A stretch of DNA of 64,000 nucleotides, taken from assembly GCA_905147135.1 (NCBI GenBank), contig LR990055.1, forward strand, positions 1,178,001-1,242,000, written 5' to 3'. Below the pieces are notes generated by a model, which had not been told where the DNA came from, made no database searches, and worked only from the letters and a program-made list of their open reading frames with translations. Source of the stretch: Blastobasis lacticolella. Taxonomy: Eukaryota > Arthropoda > Insecta > Lepidoptera > Blastobasidae. The position numbers were made by a program, and so were the translations under genes. Of the stretch, positions 32,213-44,880 are shown piece after piece (within the stretch, counting starts at the first letter, position 1; every line of letters starts with the position of its first letter).

Positions 32213-32704
32213 CTGGTTTAATTGTTTAAATTTTACAGCTCTTACTTTACTCTCACATACGTATTCATAAAAATCCGACGAATTGAGAACCTCATCCTTT
32301 TTTGAAGTGTTTAACAGTACTTGTCGTAACGTAGCGTTACAACGCGTTCTTATTGTGCTCGTCTGCTTAGTGAACGCATTGCGTCCAATACGGCTCCGCA
32401 GTCTACTATTGGTCCATTTCGTTCATTTCGACGGACCATGCCACTCAAGTATTGTCTGTTATGGTAATGTTTCTGAGAAAAGTATCTGAGGAGGATTCAC
32501 AATATTAACTTTCTATACGTTAGGCCACCATCGTAGCTTGCAATTATGGGAAAGATTTCATCCACATCCCGATGCTCATACACACATATCGATGTTATGA
32601 TATACAGTAGCCGGACCAATCCAGAAAAGAGTAAGAACATTCGCACGCGGGTTTGATGACTTCTGCCTCCCGAACAATGCGAATCCCAAAAAGGCCACAT
32701 AATC

Positions 32705-32945
32705 GTGGACAAATTCACACAGCGCCATCTAGCCCCAAAGTAAACAAAGCTTGTGTTATGGGTGCTAGGTAACTGATAAACTTCTTATATACTTTTTAAA
32801 TACATACTTATTATACATAGAACACCCAGACCCGTAACAGAAATTAAAATTCATAATTTCAATTTCTGCCCGGCCGGGAATCGAAACCGGGACCTCTTGC
32901 GTGGCAGACCACATGTTGACCACTGAAAAACTCAGGTCGTCACAT
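32705..32945 (-). mobile_element. SINE family B, near full copy
   Basis: It runs from CAAATTCACACAGCGCCATC through CACCCAGACCCGTAACAGAA to the tRNA-like head GGCCGGGAATCGAAACCGGG and TGGCAGACCACATGTTGACC. The same order is seen inverted at 61660-61945. Confidence 0.85.
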
Positions 32946-33044
32946 ATGCTGCTGAAGGTTATACAGAAAATCGTAGAGTATAACCAGCCTTTATGCTTAG
33001 CGTTTGTGGATTATGTATAATCCTTCGATTCGATCGAAACAAGA

Positions 33045-33112
33045 TCGGCCTTTTTGGAGATCTCTGGGGGAGGCCTATGCCCAGCAGTGGGCGTCTTCCG
33101 GCTGATGATGAT
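33045..33112 (+). mobile_element. LINE 3' end remnant (RTE-like)
   Basis: GGGGGAGGCCTATGCCCAGC followed by AGTGGGCGTCTTCCGGCTGA and a GATGATGATAATG tail is the end of the LINE type also seen at 62760-63115. Confidence 0.65.
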
Positions 33113-34007
33113 AATGCGTCTATACGTAGTTTTTCATAAAAATCTGTAATAAACGATCGGAAAAACCAACTGATGGAAGATGCTAGCTGTCACCCATTAC
33201 ACCTATTATTCATGCACAAAAAACTATAATGGCTTATAATTTCCGAAAATCAGTTTTTCTTGGTGTCATTTATTCCATTCCCGTATATTTCCAGTGCCAA
33301 TTTTTCCTAATGCTTTATTTTCCTGCAACCACTTTGAGTTCTAATTATAATATGTAGTGATTACGATCCGAATTAGTGAAATGTTGCAAGCCTGCAAATA
33401 TAAATCCATCATCCCAATGGCGGTGCCACCTAGGTACTTGAAACCTATTCAGTACTACGTGATGGGCACCTTTGCACCGGGAGCGGTCAGGGGTTTGGCT
33501 GACAAAGATATATTGTTTAAATTAGTATTAAGTGTTGACATTGTTAGGAGATATTGGCTCTTCACCGTCGATATGTTTTTATAAAATACAATTTGTAATT
33601 AATAAATAATTCAGTACCTTAGAAAATGTATGTTAACTTGGTCGGGGGTTATCAAACTTTTTCTGTCGGTTAGGTTAATCAATCTCGAATTCCTTCTAGA
33701 GTTTTTTAGGTATTTTGTTCTGTATCTTAACTTCTAATATCCACACCCTTTAAAATGAGAAACAATCCCATTTGAGCCGTCCGATTTTAAACGGTCATTG
33801 CAGTAAGTCACGAGTAAAATTAGATATTTTGAAACATTATATTCGTTTGTAACATTAACAGCTGTTGGCCGCTCGTACGGCTTTGAAGTCTGGTTGTAAC
33901 GTGGTATTATGTTTCGTTACAGGTTGGCGACGCGAGATGTACAAGAAATCACATAAGAAGAAGGTAACTATGTTTTAATTTAATAATATGAACAAACTTT
34001 TGACCGG

Positions 34008-34375
34008 GTGCGTCGGTGGCCGACTGGTAAAGGGCCACTTGTACTTTTAAAATCTGACTCGTAAGCGAGAGCTACCGGGTTCGAATGCCACTGCGGTCAT
34101 GTACCAATGACTCTTTTCTAAGTTATATACATTACTTGAACACTAACCGATAACACTCTTACGGTAAGGGGAAAAAATCGTGATGAAACCTGCACAATCA
34201 CACGACTTAATGTGTAAACATGATCCAATCTGGTCAGGTTCCCCTGGTAGCAGGGTCAAGGAGGTCAAATGGCAGTCGCTTCACTGTTATTACCTGATCT
34301 GCCAAATCCTGAATGATGGTCAAGGCGGACCCCGAGCCTTCGTGCGCGAGAGCACAACCGGGACATTAACGCCAA
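34008..34375 (+). mobile_element. SINE family A, near full copy
   Basis: The head is GCGTCGGTGGCCGACTGGTA with a B box GGGTTCGAATGCC. The body has CATGTACCAATGACTCTTTT and the tail GGGACATTAACGCCAACATT. It carries a short insertion in the anticodon-arm region compared with the copy at 18821. Confidence 0.88.
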
Positions 34376-35539
34376 CATTATTATTAATATCTAAAAGCTT
34401 TTGCCTGTAACTATGTAAGTATCTACATCCGTGGCATATTGGAAATGGATCTCTAGATTAAGTCCAGCTTGCACCAAATTCTTAAACACATTTGTAAATT
34501 ATGTTTAACGTAATTTTGTATGAAATTTTGTGTTTATCGTAAGCATAAATGGGATAGGAATTTGGCGCAAGTCGTTCTTAGACTTTAACGTGTGGTTTAA
34601 ACGCCTGTCTACTAAAGAGCCCGCCATACTTATTGCGAAATTTTTAAAACTCAGTCAGTAACAGCAACATAGCTCCAGCCCTCAAATATTCAGGCTATAG
34701 GTATGTGCCTACTATTTAGAAAAGACAGAGTTGCATTCAATTTCACTGAACCATTGCATGTTACTGGCCGGTGGTCGATTAAAAAAACTAAACCGACAAA
34801 AGCTACGCGCCCCCCGCAAAACAAAAGAAAACATGCATCGAATATCGAATGCGTCGCATGGAGAACTGGTGCGACTATGTAACTCAGTAATTAATCATTT
34901 TTCATTACTTATTAATATGTGAATATTTCGCTTATGAGCTTATACTTGCTACTTATATCTGCTGCATTAGACTAAATTCAGTCGTCTAAATTCCGAATGT
35001 TTGCATCACTATTTTGTTACACGTCGCTCCGCTTATCAAAAGACGTGATATAAAAATGGACCTTATTCTATGAGCAATATATTTCTCTTTGATTTTCTTA
35101 CGTTTTTTGCTTCTGAATTTAATCGACTAAATTTTGCCAGGTGTAATAAGCGCATTAGTCTAAGTGAAGTGGTGGTGGCGTAGTGGGGGCACTAGTGGTG
35201 GCGCTAGTGGTGGTGGTGGTGAGTGTTGTGGCATGGTGAACCATTAACAGGTGAGACGAGGCGTCAAACAGGGTCAAAAATTTAAAATTTTGTGATTCCA
35301 CCCAAAACAAAAAATCTACTTTTCATCTTGATAGGTTACCTCGAAAATTAAGAATTACATCGAATTTCGGGATAAATTGTAGCCTACTCGTATTCGGGGC
35401 TATAACCTACACTACTGCCAAACATCAAAATTCGTTCACTACCATACAAACCATCATACAAACATTCATATATGACACAAAAAAAAAAAAAAATTCACAT
35501 TTATAATATTAGTAGGATAAAAGTATTTAATGAAAAGAT

Positions 35540-35725
35540 AACGCCTGAGTTACACAGTAGCCCCACTGGCAACCGCGCCAGCCGACCAGCCAAGCTTGCC
35601 ATTGGCAGCAATTTGCCATTGGCAGCGCGGCACGCAGCCAGCCGGCACGCGGCGCGCGCGCACCTGATTGACGCGGCGATGATGCCAATACGCGGCAGAT
35701 TTATGGGGCCGCGGCGCTCACCTTT
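35540..35725. repeat. GC-rich low-complexity patch
   Basis: It is rich in GCCATTGGCAGC, GCCAGCC and GCGCGCGCG words, in contrast to its AT-rich surroundings. It looks like an interspersed repeat end or a GC-rich satellite fragment. No gene is recognisable. Confidence 0.4.
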
Positions 35726-35879
35726 CGATGAGCGTTGACCCTTTTTATTTCAATTTATAAGTTTGTACTGGTCAGCGTTTGGCGCTTAACAGGGTATTGT
35801 AGCGCCAGCGTCCATGGTCATCTTGGTGTTAATGTGCCAGTTGTGCCGACAGGGAGTTCATGTTCACACTTTGGAGCCA

Positions 35880-36130
35880 AATTGGTCGCGAACTGTGCGG
35901 TTCCAAAGGAACTTTCTCCCATGCACACTAAGGTTGTGGAATGAACTACCAGGGAGAGGTTTTCCCTAGAGAGTACAATATAGAGTTCTTCAAGAAAGGG
36001 ATAAAAATGTTTTTACGGGGTCGGCAACGCGTGGGTTTTGCCCCTGGTATTGCAAACATCCATGGGCTGCGGTGACTGCTTACCATCAGGCAGGCCGTAA
36101 GTTTGTTTGCCATCAACGTAGTATATGTAT
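35880..36130 (+). mobile_element. LINE 3'-end fragment (family D)
   Basis: It has the same order of words as 3905-4190 (CGCGAACTGTGCGGTTCCAA, CATCAGGCAGGCCGTAAG) and ends in an A-rich tail at 36131. It abuts a SINE A copy. Confidence 0.78.
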
Positions 36131-36134
36131 AAAA

Positions 36135-36435
36135 AAAAGTTATGCTCTCGCGCGTGGGCTCGGGGTCCGCTTTGGCCATGATCCAGGATGTGGCAGATCA
36201 GGTAATTACAGTGGAGTAACTGTCATCTGACCTCCTTGACCCTGGCTGTTAACGGGGGAACATCACCATATTAGATCATGGTTACACATTTAGTCGCCTG
36301 AATGTGCAGATTTCGTCACGATATTTTCCCTCGTCATAAGAGCATTGATTTGTGTTCAACTAGAAATGAGTCATTGGCGGTTCGAACCTCGTACCTTCCC
36401 CTTTCGAGTCGAATAATTAGACCACCTACGCTATT
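36135..36435 (-). mobile_element. SINE family A copy
   Basis: The tail side begins GTTATGCTCTCGCGCGTGGG and the body has GGCAGATCAGGTAATTACAG. The head end has GGCGGTTCGAACCTCGTACC. The head is degraded and partly deleted. Confidence 0.8.
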
Positions 36436-38711
36436 CTGTCCCATTCTGACTGCGCGCAGGTAAAAACCGATCATCTAGCTCGCCAGGTTCAGCTAGTAGA
36501 TACGAGAAAATAGGCAGCAGCGTTTTGTCATATGTGGAAATACTTTCAGCAATCAATGTTTATCAGTAGATGGTTGATTAAGTGTGGTAATTAATGTTTA
36601 CCTAATTTAGAACATTTATGTATCTACTGAAGGTCCCGGGTCTGTGAAATACTACTTTCTTTACACACACTTTTACTTTGGCTATTTCAATTCAAATTCA
36701 AAAATTTTATTTCGAACGTATTCATAATTTTAGTTAGTAAATTACATTAAATTACATTTCTTATATTATGAATGGTATTGTTAGTGAAACAAAATTGTAA
36801 CATGTCCACCATTTGTGCAATGGGGAATCCCACCTATCTACAAACACCTTCAGGATGGTGGTTACTTATCACTAATATAAATAAAAAATATTTTAGAAGC
36901 TATAATGGAAACTTGACAAGCCGATATGCAAGTCATTAGTCATTACATAGGTAGATATAATTTGCTACCTAAAGCCCCCACTCGGAGGGAAAGTGCTAAA
37001 AATAAAGGACTGCAAACAGCTGCATCGCTCATATCGCCTTCGTTTTGAGGTAATGAGCCAAATTTGCAAGGCGGCTCGCCAGACGGGAATAGCACGAACT
37101 TGCTATCTGAAAGGCCCAAGGCTCAAGGGCCGATTAGTGAATTTACGCGAGCAACAGCTGTGTTTGTGTCCATTTATATTTAACATCATTATATCGTTGT
37201 TTGAGTCATAAAGTCTAAATGAGTGTCATTTTTAACTAAACGGATATTTTGCCTACCCTACCAATTGGACAGCCTCAGACACAGTTTTCCAATAGAATGA
37301 TAGAACTATTTGGACCGATAGTAGACTGTTTACCATTATTTATTAGATGCAGTTAATTTTCCTTTTGCCGTTATGCGTAGTCGCATTATATCCCATTTTT
37401 TCAATTTCCCTGTCTCACTATTGTAATGTTTGTGCAGCCATATCTTGTCATCTCTTATGCAAAAGTAGTTTTAAAATTTATTGCTTAAATTTATTATTAG
37501 CCAAATTTTCACCGTATAAAGACGCAGTCAGCAGTAGACAACTGACGCTGCAGCTGAATTTAAAAATGAACCTTTTAAAATGTTATCTAAAGGTTTTCCA
37601 ACCTCGTCAACGCTTATAAACTCCAAGCAAATAGAGTAATAGTATCAAAACTCAGTACAAGCAAATTGAATCCAGTCTCATTTGATGTAATTCTGCGAAC
37701 CTGCATTATCATTGAAACGACTCTGTAGTGCCGACGCAGACACGAAGAGCTGCCAAGCCTGTCCCGGCAAATGCGTCGCGTGTCGTCCATTAAAACTTTA
37801 CTGACTTTACGCCGGATTTATTATTGTTCCTCTTTGAAAGCACCCACACCGCATTTTGTCATGCACATGTGCTGTGTAGCTGACGAAATGTTGCAGGAAT
37901 TTAGAGGGTGTAGGTAGGTAGACATAAAATCAGATGCGCTTCTTTTATATTTATAGGGATCGTTTTATCAGGTGGTTTTTTCTGTCAAGCCTGAGGAGTC
38001 TGCCGGGGTGAGTCCGACCTTCACAAATTCGCCTTATCCATTTCTGCTGCCAAGCTACAATACTTGCGTTGCTGTATTCTAGTTTGAAGGATAAGGTAGC
38101 CAGGCATGAGGCATTCGATCTTACTCGTTAGTTTTGCAACCTAAATGAAGGAATCGTAGATATTACGGGCGACAGTTACCGCTTACCCTCAGCTGAGCTG
38201 TCTGTACGTTTCTGACTGCGTAGCCTAAAAAATCGTAATATAGGCCTACTTATAGTCACATCTGACAACACTCCCTCTGCGTAGGTAGTAGGTTTAAAGT
38301 CGCAGTTTTCCTAAGAAGGAAATATGCGTGGTATGTACTAGAGGACAGCAGACATGTCATCTTGAACTTGGCAGACAAATATTGTTATTTCTCTACTCTA
38401 AAGAACCCACACCTTTCCTAATGTCTTAATTGTTCGAGTTGACACAAACATATGCGCATGCGTTTCCGAGTGGGCTGCTGTCACTCGGCGCCCCGCGGTC
38501 GTGGCGACAGCTCGTCATCGTTAACCGTCGTGATTATAGTTTCAGCGGTGACCTGCTTACTCGTCATAATAAACAAATACATACATATTACTCGATGTCT
38601 TTGGCTACTTTCGACCTCTTATCTGTATTTACTCATATGCGTGCGAGACGACGCGCGTCGCCCTACGAACCCGAAATAGACGACGTGCAATATTTACCGC
38701 CGACGTCTACA

Positions 38712-38934
38712 TCTAATATATAAAATTCTCGTGTCACAGTTTTCGTTGCCATACTCCTCCGAAACGGCTTGACCGATTTTGATGAAATTTTTTGTGCTTA
38801 TCCGGTATCTATGAGAATCGGCCAACATCTATTTTTCATCCCCCTAAATGTTAGGGGGACCCCTAAATTTTATTTTTTATTTTTTAGACAAGAAATTATT
38901 TATATGGCAAAACAACGTTTGCCGGGTCAGCTAG
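38712..38934 (+). mobile_element. Non-autonomous Helitron (223 bp)
   Basis: It starts TCTAATATATAAAATTCTCG and ends GCCGGGTCAGCTAG. The host base is A before and T after, the TC...CTRR termini and AT target expected of Helitrons. The 5' end resembles widespread arthropod Helitron termini (recollection, not searched). There is no coding capacity. Confidence 0.8.
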
Positions 38935-39589
38935 TAATAATATAATTTGATCTACCCACAAATGACTTGTTTGAACTACGTCTATAGGTCGGTTATCAAA
39001 AGCACTCGCACTCGAGGTAAACGAAGTTTGATCATCATTTTCATAAGGTAGGTGTGAAACCTATGCATTTATGCTTTGATATTGTACTGTAGCATGTATG
39101 CTCTGGCAGACCTTAGGTTAGGTCTAGCCTTGGGATAGTTAGGTTTTCAGGATGGGTTGGCGTACCGACATTGTGGCCGGGGCTTTAGTAGGTTAAGCAG
39201 GTTGGTTCGATAGGTGTAGACTTTATTTAGTTGGTATTAGGTCAGCCAGTATTCGGGTAGGTTTAGGTAGGACGTAGATATCAGCTCTTGGGTCTGCTGG
39301 CTGGGGTGCTACCTATATACAGGATATAAAAAACGCTTCGAGAACTTTGCATTTAAAATAACACACGGTATCGACGCAAGATCATCTTAGCATCTCTAAT
39401 AAATAAGGCATTTGCACTAATTTACAACACAGCAATATCGACGTTGCTCATCCTCGCAGCCCGATAATAATAAACGCGTTTACACTAAAGTCTAATGTAA
39501 ACATTTCATGACTTCATTACCGAGATGCTAAATCAATCGACGATCTTTCGCCAGTGATTTTACGACGATCCGGGCGAGAATCGGTGCTC

Positions 39590-39985
39590 TATCGATCACG
39601 ATGTGCTGCTATGGATGAACTCGACGCTCCTATCCATATTAAAAAGAACACTTCGACGATAACGAGAGCTATACTCGGCGTTCCTCTACGTGATAAGATC
39701 AGGAATGGAGATATCCGAACTAAGGTCGATGACATAGGGCGCCAGAGACTCAAAACTGAAGCGGACATGGCCACACCACGTAGCTCGAAGAAGCGATGGC
39801 CTGTGGAGCGGAAAAGTTCTGGAGTGACGACCATGTACCGGCAATCGCAGCGGCCCCCACAAGATCGACGGACGACATCGGTCGTAGGCAGCCGATGGAT
39901 GTAAATGGCACAGAGTCGAGTGGTGTGGAAGACGTGGGGAGAGGACGGAGGTGGAAGTCCTTCGACTGAGATGATGATGAGTTTA
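39590..39985 (+). mobile_element. Degenerate LINE fragment (RTE/CR1-type C-terminus)
   Basis: The frame 39554-39904 contains AILGVPLRDKIRNGDIRTKV and ends near GSRWM, typical of the C-terminal region of lepidopteran LINE proteins (LGVSLRDxIRN, GRPPxRWxDD, GSRWMQ). Other frames continue it. Broken and 5' truncated. Confidence 0.75.
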
Positions 39986-40499
39986 TGACAACCGAGGTTA
40001 GATGTGTGCAAATAAAAACCTGCACATGGTGTATGTTATCGTCGGGAAGGCGTACTTCTGTGGTAGATTCTAAATCTGAAGAGAGTACCAGGAAAGTATG
40101 TAAAGCTTATAATATCGACGTATGAAAGAGCAAGCACTGCAAGAAATATGGCAGGGCTACACCTTGTATTTGTTCCTCTTGATTATGAAGTGCCAATTTT
40201 ATTTCATTATCGGTCTCTCTTCGCTCAGACGGTGTGTCCACAGGTGATAAAAACGTTAAACAAAATTCGTTGCGTAGATTGACAGCATTAAAAGGAATAA
40301 AAGAAATTATCAGGAAAGACTTTGCGACTGTCCCTCGCTACATAATTCATAAAGATTTGCCATTGCTAGGCGTTGACAATAGCGGAGAACATAAAACAAT
40401 TCGTTTGCTGAGCGAATAAAGTGTCACACAATTCCTCCAACGAACAACACAACGCGCCTATTAATAAGACGGCGCAATAATAATAATAAAATAACTAAC

Positions 40500-40680
40500 A
40501 ACAACAGCAGAATATTTGATACGTTATAGCGCAGACAGTGAGCCGGGATTTGAACCGGGTCCAAGTCCCGCGCACAATGGCCGAGTGCTGCCAACTCTTG
40601 TAGCGAAAACGCGCTGCCAGAGCGATAGATATCTGAATTTTGTATGAAAAATTTTTTAAACGGGCGCTGATCGTACAAAA
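40500..40680. repeat. Possible SINE-like remnant
   Basis: GGGATTTGAACCGGGTCC with CAATGGCCGAGTGCTG resembles a scrambled tRNA-like B and A box, followed by non-coding sequence. No second copy was noticed in the window, so this is tentative. Confidence 0.3.
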
Positions 40681-41084
40681 CGAAACGCTAAATATATTTT
40701 TTTTTCATTTTATCTTGTAGTTTAGTGAAATAGAAACAGTTAAAAAGAATTTAGTTACTTACATGTTTTTAGTCAATGAACATGAGCTTAAATAGTAGGA
40801 ACCTTTGAATTAGATAGATGTATTATTAAGTAAGTAGTTAGGGAACTGAGTCGAACAATTTTTTTGAAAGTGCTATCATATATTAATTGAGAGCAGCCGG
40901 ACAATATAGGTTTAAAGACTTTCGTCGCACATATTGTCGAGATAAATATAGAGGTAAACAATACTAACCGTGGTAGCAAACCCTATGTATACATGCGATG
41001 AAGGCGCGTTTAGGCAGTTTGTTTAACACTTCTGATAGCTCTTGCACGACAGAAGGCTTTTACTTTTAGTGGCAGTTGCTACGA

Positions 41085-41165
41085 ATCCTTACATAGTATA
41101 AAATAAAGTCGCTTTCGGATGCGCAGGCGAGCGGACTTCGGTCGGACGTGGTCGTGGAACGTCAA
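41085..41165 (+). mobile_element. Helitron-like family E, 5' fragment
   Basis: ACATAGTATAAAATAAAGTC followed by GCTTTCGGATGCG is the left end of the family E repeats seen at 57657 and 62456. Confidence 0.5.
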
Positions 41166-41766
41166 TTAGTAGTTTTAGGGACACAGATAATCATCCTATT
41201 ATTCCCACTAGTTCGGTTACAGAGCAGAAATTGAAAAAAGCTTCAATAATGCGCTCCAAAAGTAAAAAGCGGTAAATCTAGTTAGCCGAGCACCGAAAGC
41301 GCTAAGTTGGCACCACGCCGGCGCGTGCGCGTCACTGCCAACAATAATAATGGCAGAAATTTTGACAAATCTGACATAGGCTGGAGGATAAAGATGAATT
41401 CGCTTTATCATCGTTAACGACAATCCGTAATAGAGACGTAAGTACTTAGGTTAATCCTTATTAGTGGATGGATGGGCTTGGAGATCGCACTGTCAAAAAA
41501 CATAATTATGTGGTCTACTCTACATTACTTGAACAAAAGAAAAATTATCTTTAGTAAAGTACTACGTAGTACCTATCCATAGAAAAAGACTAAACACGAT
41601 AATACTTGAATGTAAAAAGGAACTCATTGCCGCCGATAGGGACACAAAGTTACTAGGTACTTACTTTTACTTAAGAAAAAGCCACAGATGCCCTGTTTGC
41701 ACTAAATTGTTATCAAACGTAAAATACCTTAAAATTTTAATTAGAAGTGCTTGTAAAGTCAGTTTT

Positions 41767-42009
41767 AAACCCCGACGAAAAAAGAGTGGTGTTATGAGTT
41801 TGACGTGTGTATCTGTGGCTTTATGTATCTGTTTGTGGCATCGTAGCTCCCGAACAGATGGACCGATGTCGATGCGGTTTTCTCTGTTTGAAAGCCAGTT
41901 TAATGGAGATGATTCTTAGCTTTGTGTTATTAAAATCGGTTTCGTAGTTTAGGAAATATTTGAGTTTAAGTAAACTTGGTCGGGGGTTTCCGACTTTTTC
42001 TGTCGGGTT
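41767..42009. mobile_element. MITE family F, intact copy
   Basis: The inverted termini are AACCCCGACGAAAAAAGAG and CTTTTTCTGTCGGGTT (imperfect). The interior includes GTGGCATCGTAGCTCCCGAA and GATGCGGTTTTCTCTGTTTG. About 243 bp, uninterrupted, so it serves as the empty-site reference for the copies broken at 18632, 30060 and 59270. Confidence 0.75.
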
Positions 42010-42294
42010 CATTTAATTCATTATACATTGGACTGTTGACTTCTTCAATGACAGAAACGAGTTCATATCTTTGTCATAGACCGGCAACGCAATCGCAAAA
42101 ACTGGAAGCTACCACTATAATTCGAAAGCTTTCACTACATCAATCGAGAGAAAGCTGTTGTAAAAGTTTCAGAGTTACGCGATAACTCCCCTCTTGTTAT
42201 GAGTGTCCATTGGCGGCGGTAAATACTTACCATCAGGTGATTTTCCGGCTCGTTTGCTTTCTTCTAGGCTGGTATTATAAAAAACATGCTTGAA

Positions 42295-42548
42295 ATATGC
42301 TTGGACAAATTTACACAGACCTATCTAGCCCCAAAGTAAGTAAAGCATGTGATATGGGTGTTAGATAACTGATAAACTACTTATATACTTTTTTAAATAC
42401 ATTTCCATACTTATTATATATACTGTATATACTCAGAACTGTAACAGAAATTAAATTTTCTCATTTCAATTTCCGCTCAGCCGGAAATCGAACCCAGGAC
42501 CTCTGCGTGGCAGATGGTATGTTAACCAACTAAACCACTCAGATTATA
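42295..42548 (-). mobile_element. SINE family B copy
   Basis: ACCTATCTAGCCCCAAAGTA, then CTCAGAACTGTAACAGAAAT and the head CAGCCGGAAATCGAACCCAG with TGGCAGATGGTATGTTAACC. Diverged but nearly complete. Confidence 0.82.
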
Positions 42549-43364
42549 AAAAAAAAAATTTGAGCAATACCTCTCAAAACATCCTTTATTCCATCAAAAC
42601 GTCTAAAACAAATAAAACTATCATCAGATATGTCAGAGCAGTCCATTGTTTGGTGAAAGAGAATAATGCGCCACGGAAACTAGAACATTAATGATATTAT
42701 AATTAGAGGAGAAAACACAGGAATTCGCGTCCTAAATATTTGTGAGAAAACTGGCACCAGCTGTTCCGATAGCAATTTTAATGTCGAGTCTATGTTTCTC
42801 GTAAAATCTAGTCAGTAATAAAGACTTCATAATGAAATAGCTCTAGTGCTAAGAAATTCACAACAAACTTTGTTTATTGTGATCGAAACGGAGAGATCAA
42901 AGAAGCGTAGTATATTAATAATATAGAGGTGTGAATATTAGTTGTTAGTTATCTAGTTGTGTTCAAAATAAATAACTTTCATAATAACTGACGACGACTG
43001 AGAGAAATCGATTCTATAGTGGTTGTCAACAATTTTTTCATCTCTACATGTGGCTCTACATTATTATATTTATTTCCTAGCTTGAGTAGTGTATGCTGGA
43101 ACAAATCGTTATTTTGGATACGGACCCTGTATAGATTTTTTACAGACTCTGTATAGCCTTACGATTGTTCGACTCTGTATATGCAGGCTATAGGACTACG
43201 GGTAGTTTGATTTGGCCGTGGTCAGAACCATAAGCAAAGAAAATTGCTCATGGATGGATCAGTAGAACTAGAACTAGAAATCGGATCAACAATAAATGGA
43301 ACGACTTGTTGAACGATGGGACTTTCTTGTACCTCCGACATCACTGTGTTAAAAATATAACAAT

Positions 43365-43498
43365 GAAAACGCTACTGCTTATTTGCCAGTTTACGGAGAC
43401 TCATTTTGCCTCGTAAACAATAGTCGCCTTGTACGACACCCGCAAGTGTAAAAGGCTTGGTGCTATTTCTACTTTACAGGACACCACACGGCTCCACA
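43365..43498 (-). mobile_element. Repeat family C, partial
   Basis: GCCAGTTTACGGAGACTCAT, CGCCTTGTACGACACCCGCA and GGACACCACACGG match the family. The distal half is missing. Confidence 0.75.
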
Positions 43499-43568
43499 CA
43501 GTCTCTTGAACTTAGGTACTGCTTAAATATTTATTGTTTCCTGCGACTTCGCCGCGTGGTAGCTACCT

Positions 43569-43602
43569 ACATAGACATAGACATAGACATAGACATAGAC
43601 AT
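43569..43602. repeat. (ACATAG)n microsatellite
   Basis: At least five perfect hexamer units. They create the alternating Asp-Ile run of a spurious open frame. Confidence 0.95.
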
Positions 43603-43721
43603 AATATTTATTTGGCAATTTCTACAATATAAATTAACTAAAATATTTCTTATTAACATACATTTATAATAATATTTTTATTCTTCATCGAGGACTTGGG
43701 GATTAAATAAAATAAATAAAT

Positions 43722-43905
43722 ATTCGTGGACAAATTCACCCAGCGCCATCTAGCCCCAAACTAAGCAAAGCTTGTACTATTTATATTGTATACTAGAACA
43801 CCCAGACCCGTAACAGAAATTAAAATTCCCGGCCGGGAATCGAACCCGGGACCTCTTGCGTGGCATGTTGACCATTGAACCACTCAGGTTGTCAAGTTTG
43901 TCAAA
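43722..43905 (-). mobile_element. SINE family B, internally deleted
   Basis: ACCCAGCGCCATCTAGCCCC, CACCCAGACCCGTAACAGAA and GGCCGGGAATCGAACCCGGG follow in family order. The central AT-rich body is shortened and CAATTTC-type sequence is missing before the head. Confidence 0.82.
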
Positions 43906-44164
43906 TTTAACCGACTCGTCGATGCCGATGTTAACCATTTCGTACTTTGCATGAAGCTAATCGAGGTTTAGTACCACAACGAGCTCGTCACTCGTTAGGT
44001 ATGCCTACTCATACACCGTTGGCGAAGCGAAGTTAACTAACGCCTTCCTCTAAGACTTGTTAAACAGTCTCGGGAAGTACTTGACATCCCGTGACGGTAT
44101 TAGGTTTAGGTTAATGGGCTCCTCTTTCCGCACTTGAACTCTAACTTGGTCCTTTGTACGTACG

Positions 44165-44470
44165 TAAGGCGTGCTAATTTAGCCAGCCCAGCTCCCTCCA
44201 GAAGTCCAGCAGTCTCTTCGGACGCTCGCAGATCTCTCGGAGGGACCCCGTTCCTAATGTGACTTTTACCCTGTGGTCCTTTAGTCCCTCACACTCCAGG
44301 ACCACATGGGCCGCTGTTTCCTCGTCTACTAGGCATCCCCTGCATAAAGGGCTGTCTGTAGCTCCTATTGTGAACAGTAGTTTGTTCAGGGGGAGGTGTC
44401 CTGCCCGTGACGGCATATTATTATATCTATCTATTTTTATCAGCTTTTGCACTATTTTAAACACAGTGGT
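44165..44470 (-). mobile_element. LINE C-terminal zinc-knuckle fragment
   Basis: The minus-strand frame 44174-44533 reads GHLPLNKLLFTIGATDSPLC and R-GC...EETAAHVVLEC, the C-terminal CCHC-like module of endonuclease-type LINEs (R1/I group). It is one open frame of 119 codons, 5' truncated. Confidence 0.8.
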
Positions 44471-44472
44471 CC

Positions 44473-44590
44473 GGTATCTCCAACCGTAAAGATCCCGCCT
44501 GCCAAGCGTGGAGATTATGGCAAAGCCGTCCACTAACGTGGAGGAGACTCAAGTCCAGCAGTGGACTGTTGTGGTCTGTTGATGTCTGAT
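44473..44590 (+). mobile_element. Repeat family C, 3' part
   Basis: CCTGCCAAGCGTGGAGATTA and TCCAGCAGTGGACTGTTGTG match the 3' half of the family. It directly abuts the LINE fragment at 44165. Confidence 0.75.
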
Positions 44591-44591
44591 C

Positions 44592-44880
44592 TAATCTTGG
44601 CGTTAATGTCCCTGATATGCTCTCACGCACGTTGGCTCTGAGTTCGCTTTGACCATGCTCCAGGGTTCGGCAGATCAGGTAATTACAATGGCGCGACTGT
44701 CGTCTGACCTCCGTGACCATGTTAACAGAGGAGCATAACCAGTTTGGATCACGATTACACATTCAGTCGCCTGAATGTGCAGGTTTCATCACAATGTTTC
44801 ATTCGATTATTCATTATGTTAGCATTCAACTAATGTACATAACTCAGAAAAGAATCATTGGTACATGGCCGCACTGGGGT
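44592..44880 (-). mobile_element. SINE family A, head truncated
   Basis: ATCTTGGCGTTAATGTCCCT, GCAGATCAGGTAATTACAAT and TCATTGGTACATGGCCGCAC follow in family order. The tRNA-like head is cut after ACTGGGGTTTGA. Confidence 0.83.

Noticed and set aside
38430..38723. 97-codon open frame as a gene
   Set aside because: It contains LINE-tail-like sequence (GACCTGCTTACTCGTCATAA) and runs into the Helitron. No protein family is recognised.
40234..40419. 61-codon open frame as a gene or exon
   Set aside because: The peptide (LRRLTALKGIKEIIRKDF) is not recognised, there is no strong start context and no partner exons were found.
43457..43669. Open frame with Asp-Ile repeats as a coding gene
   Set aside because: The repeat is an ACATAG microsatellite and the start lies in a family C repeat.
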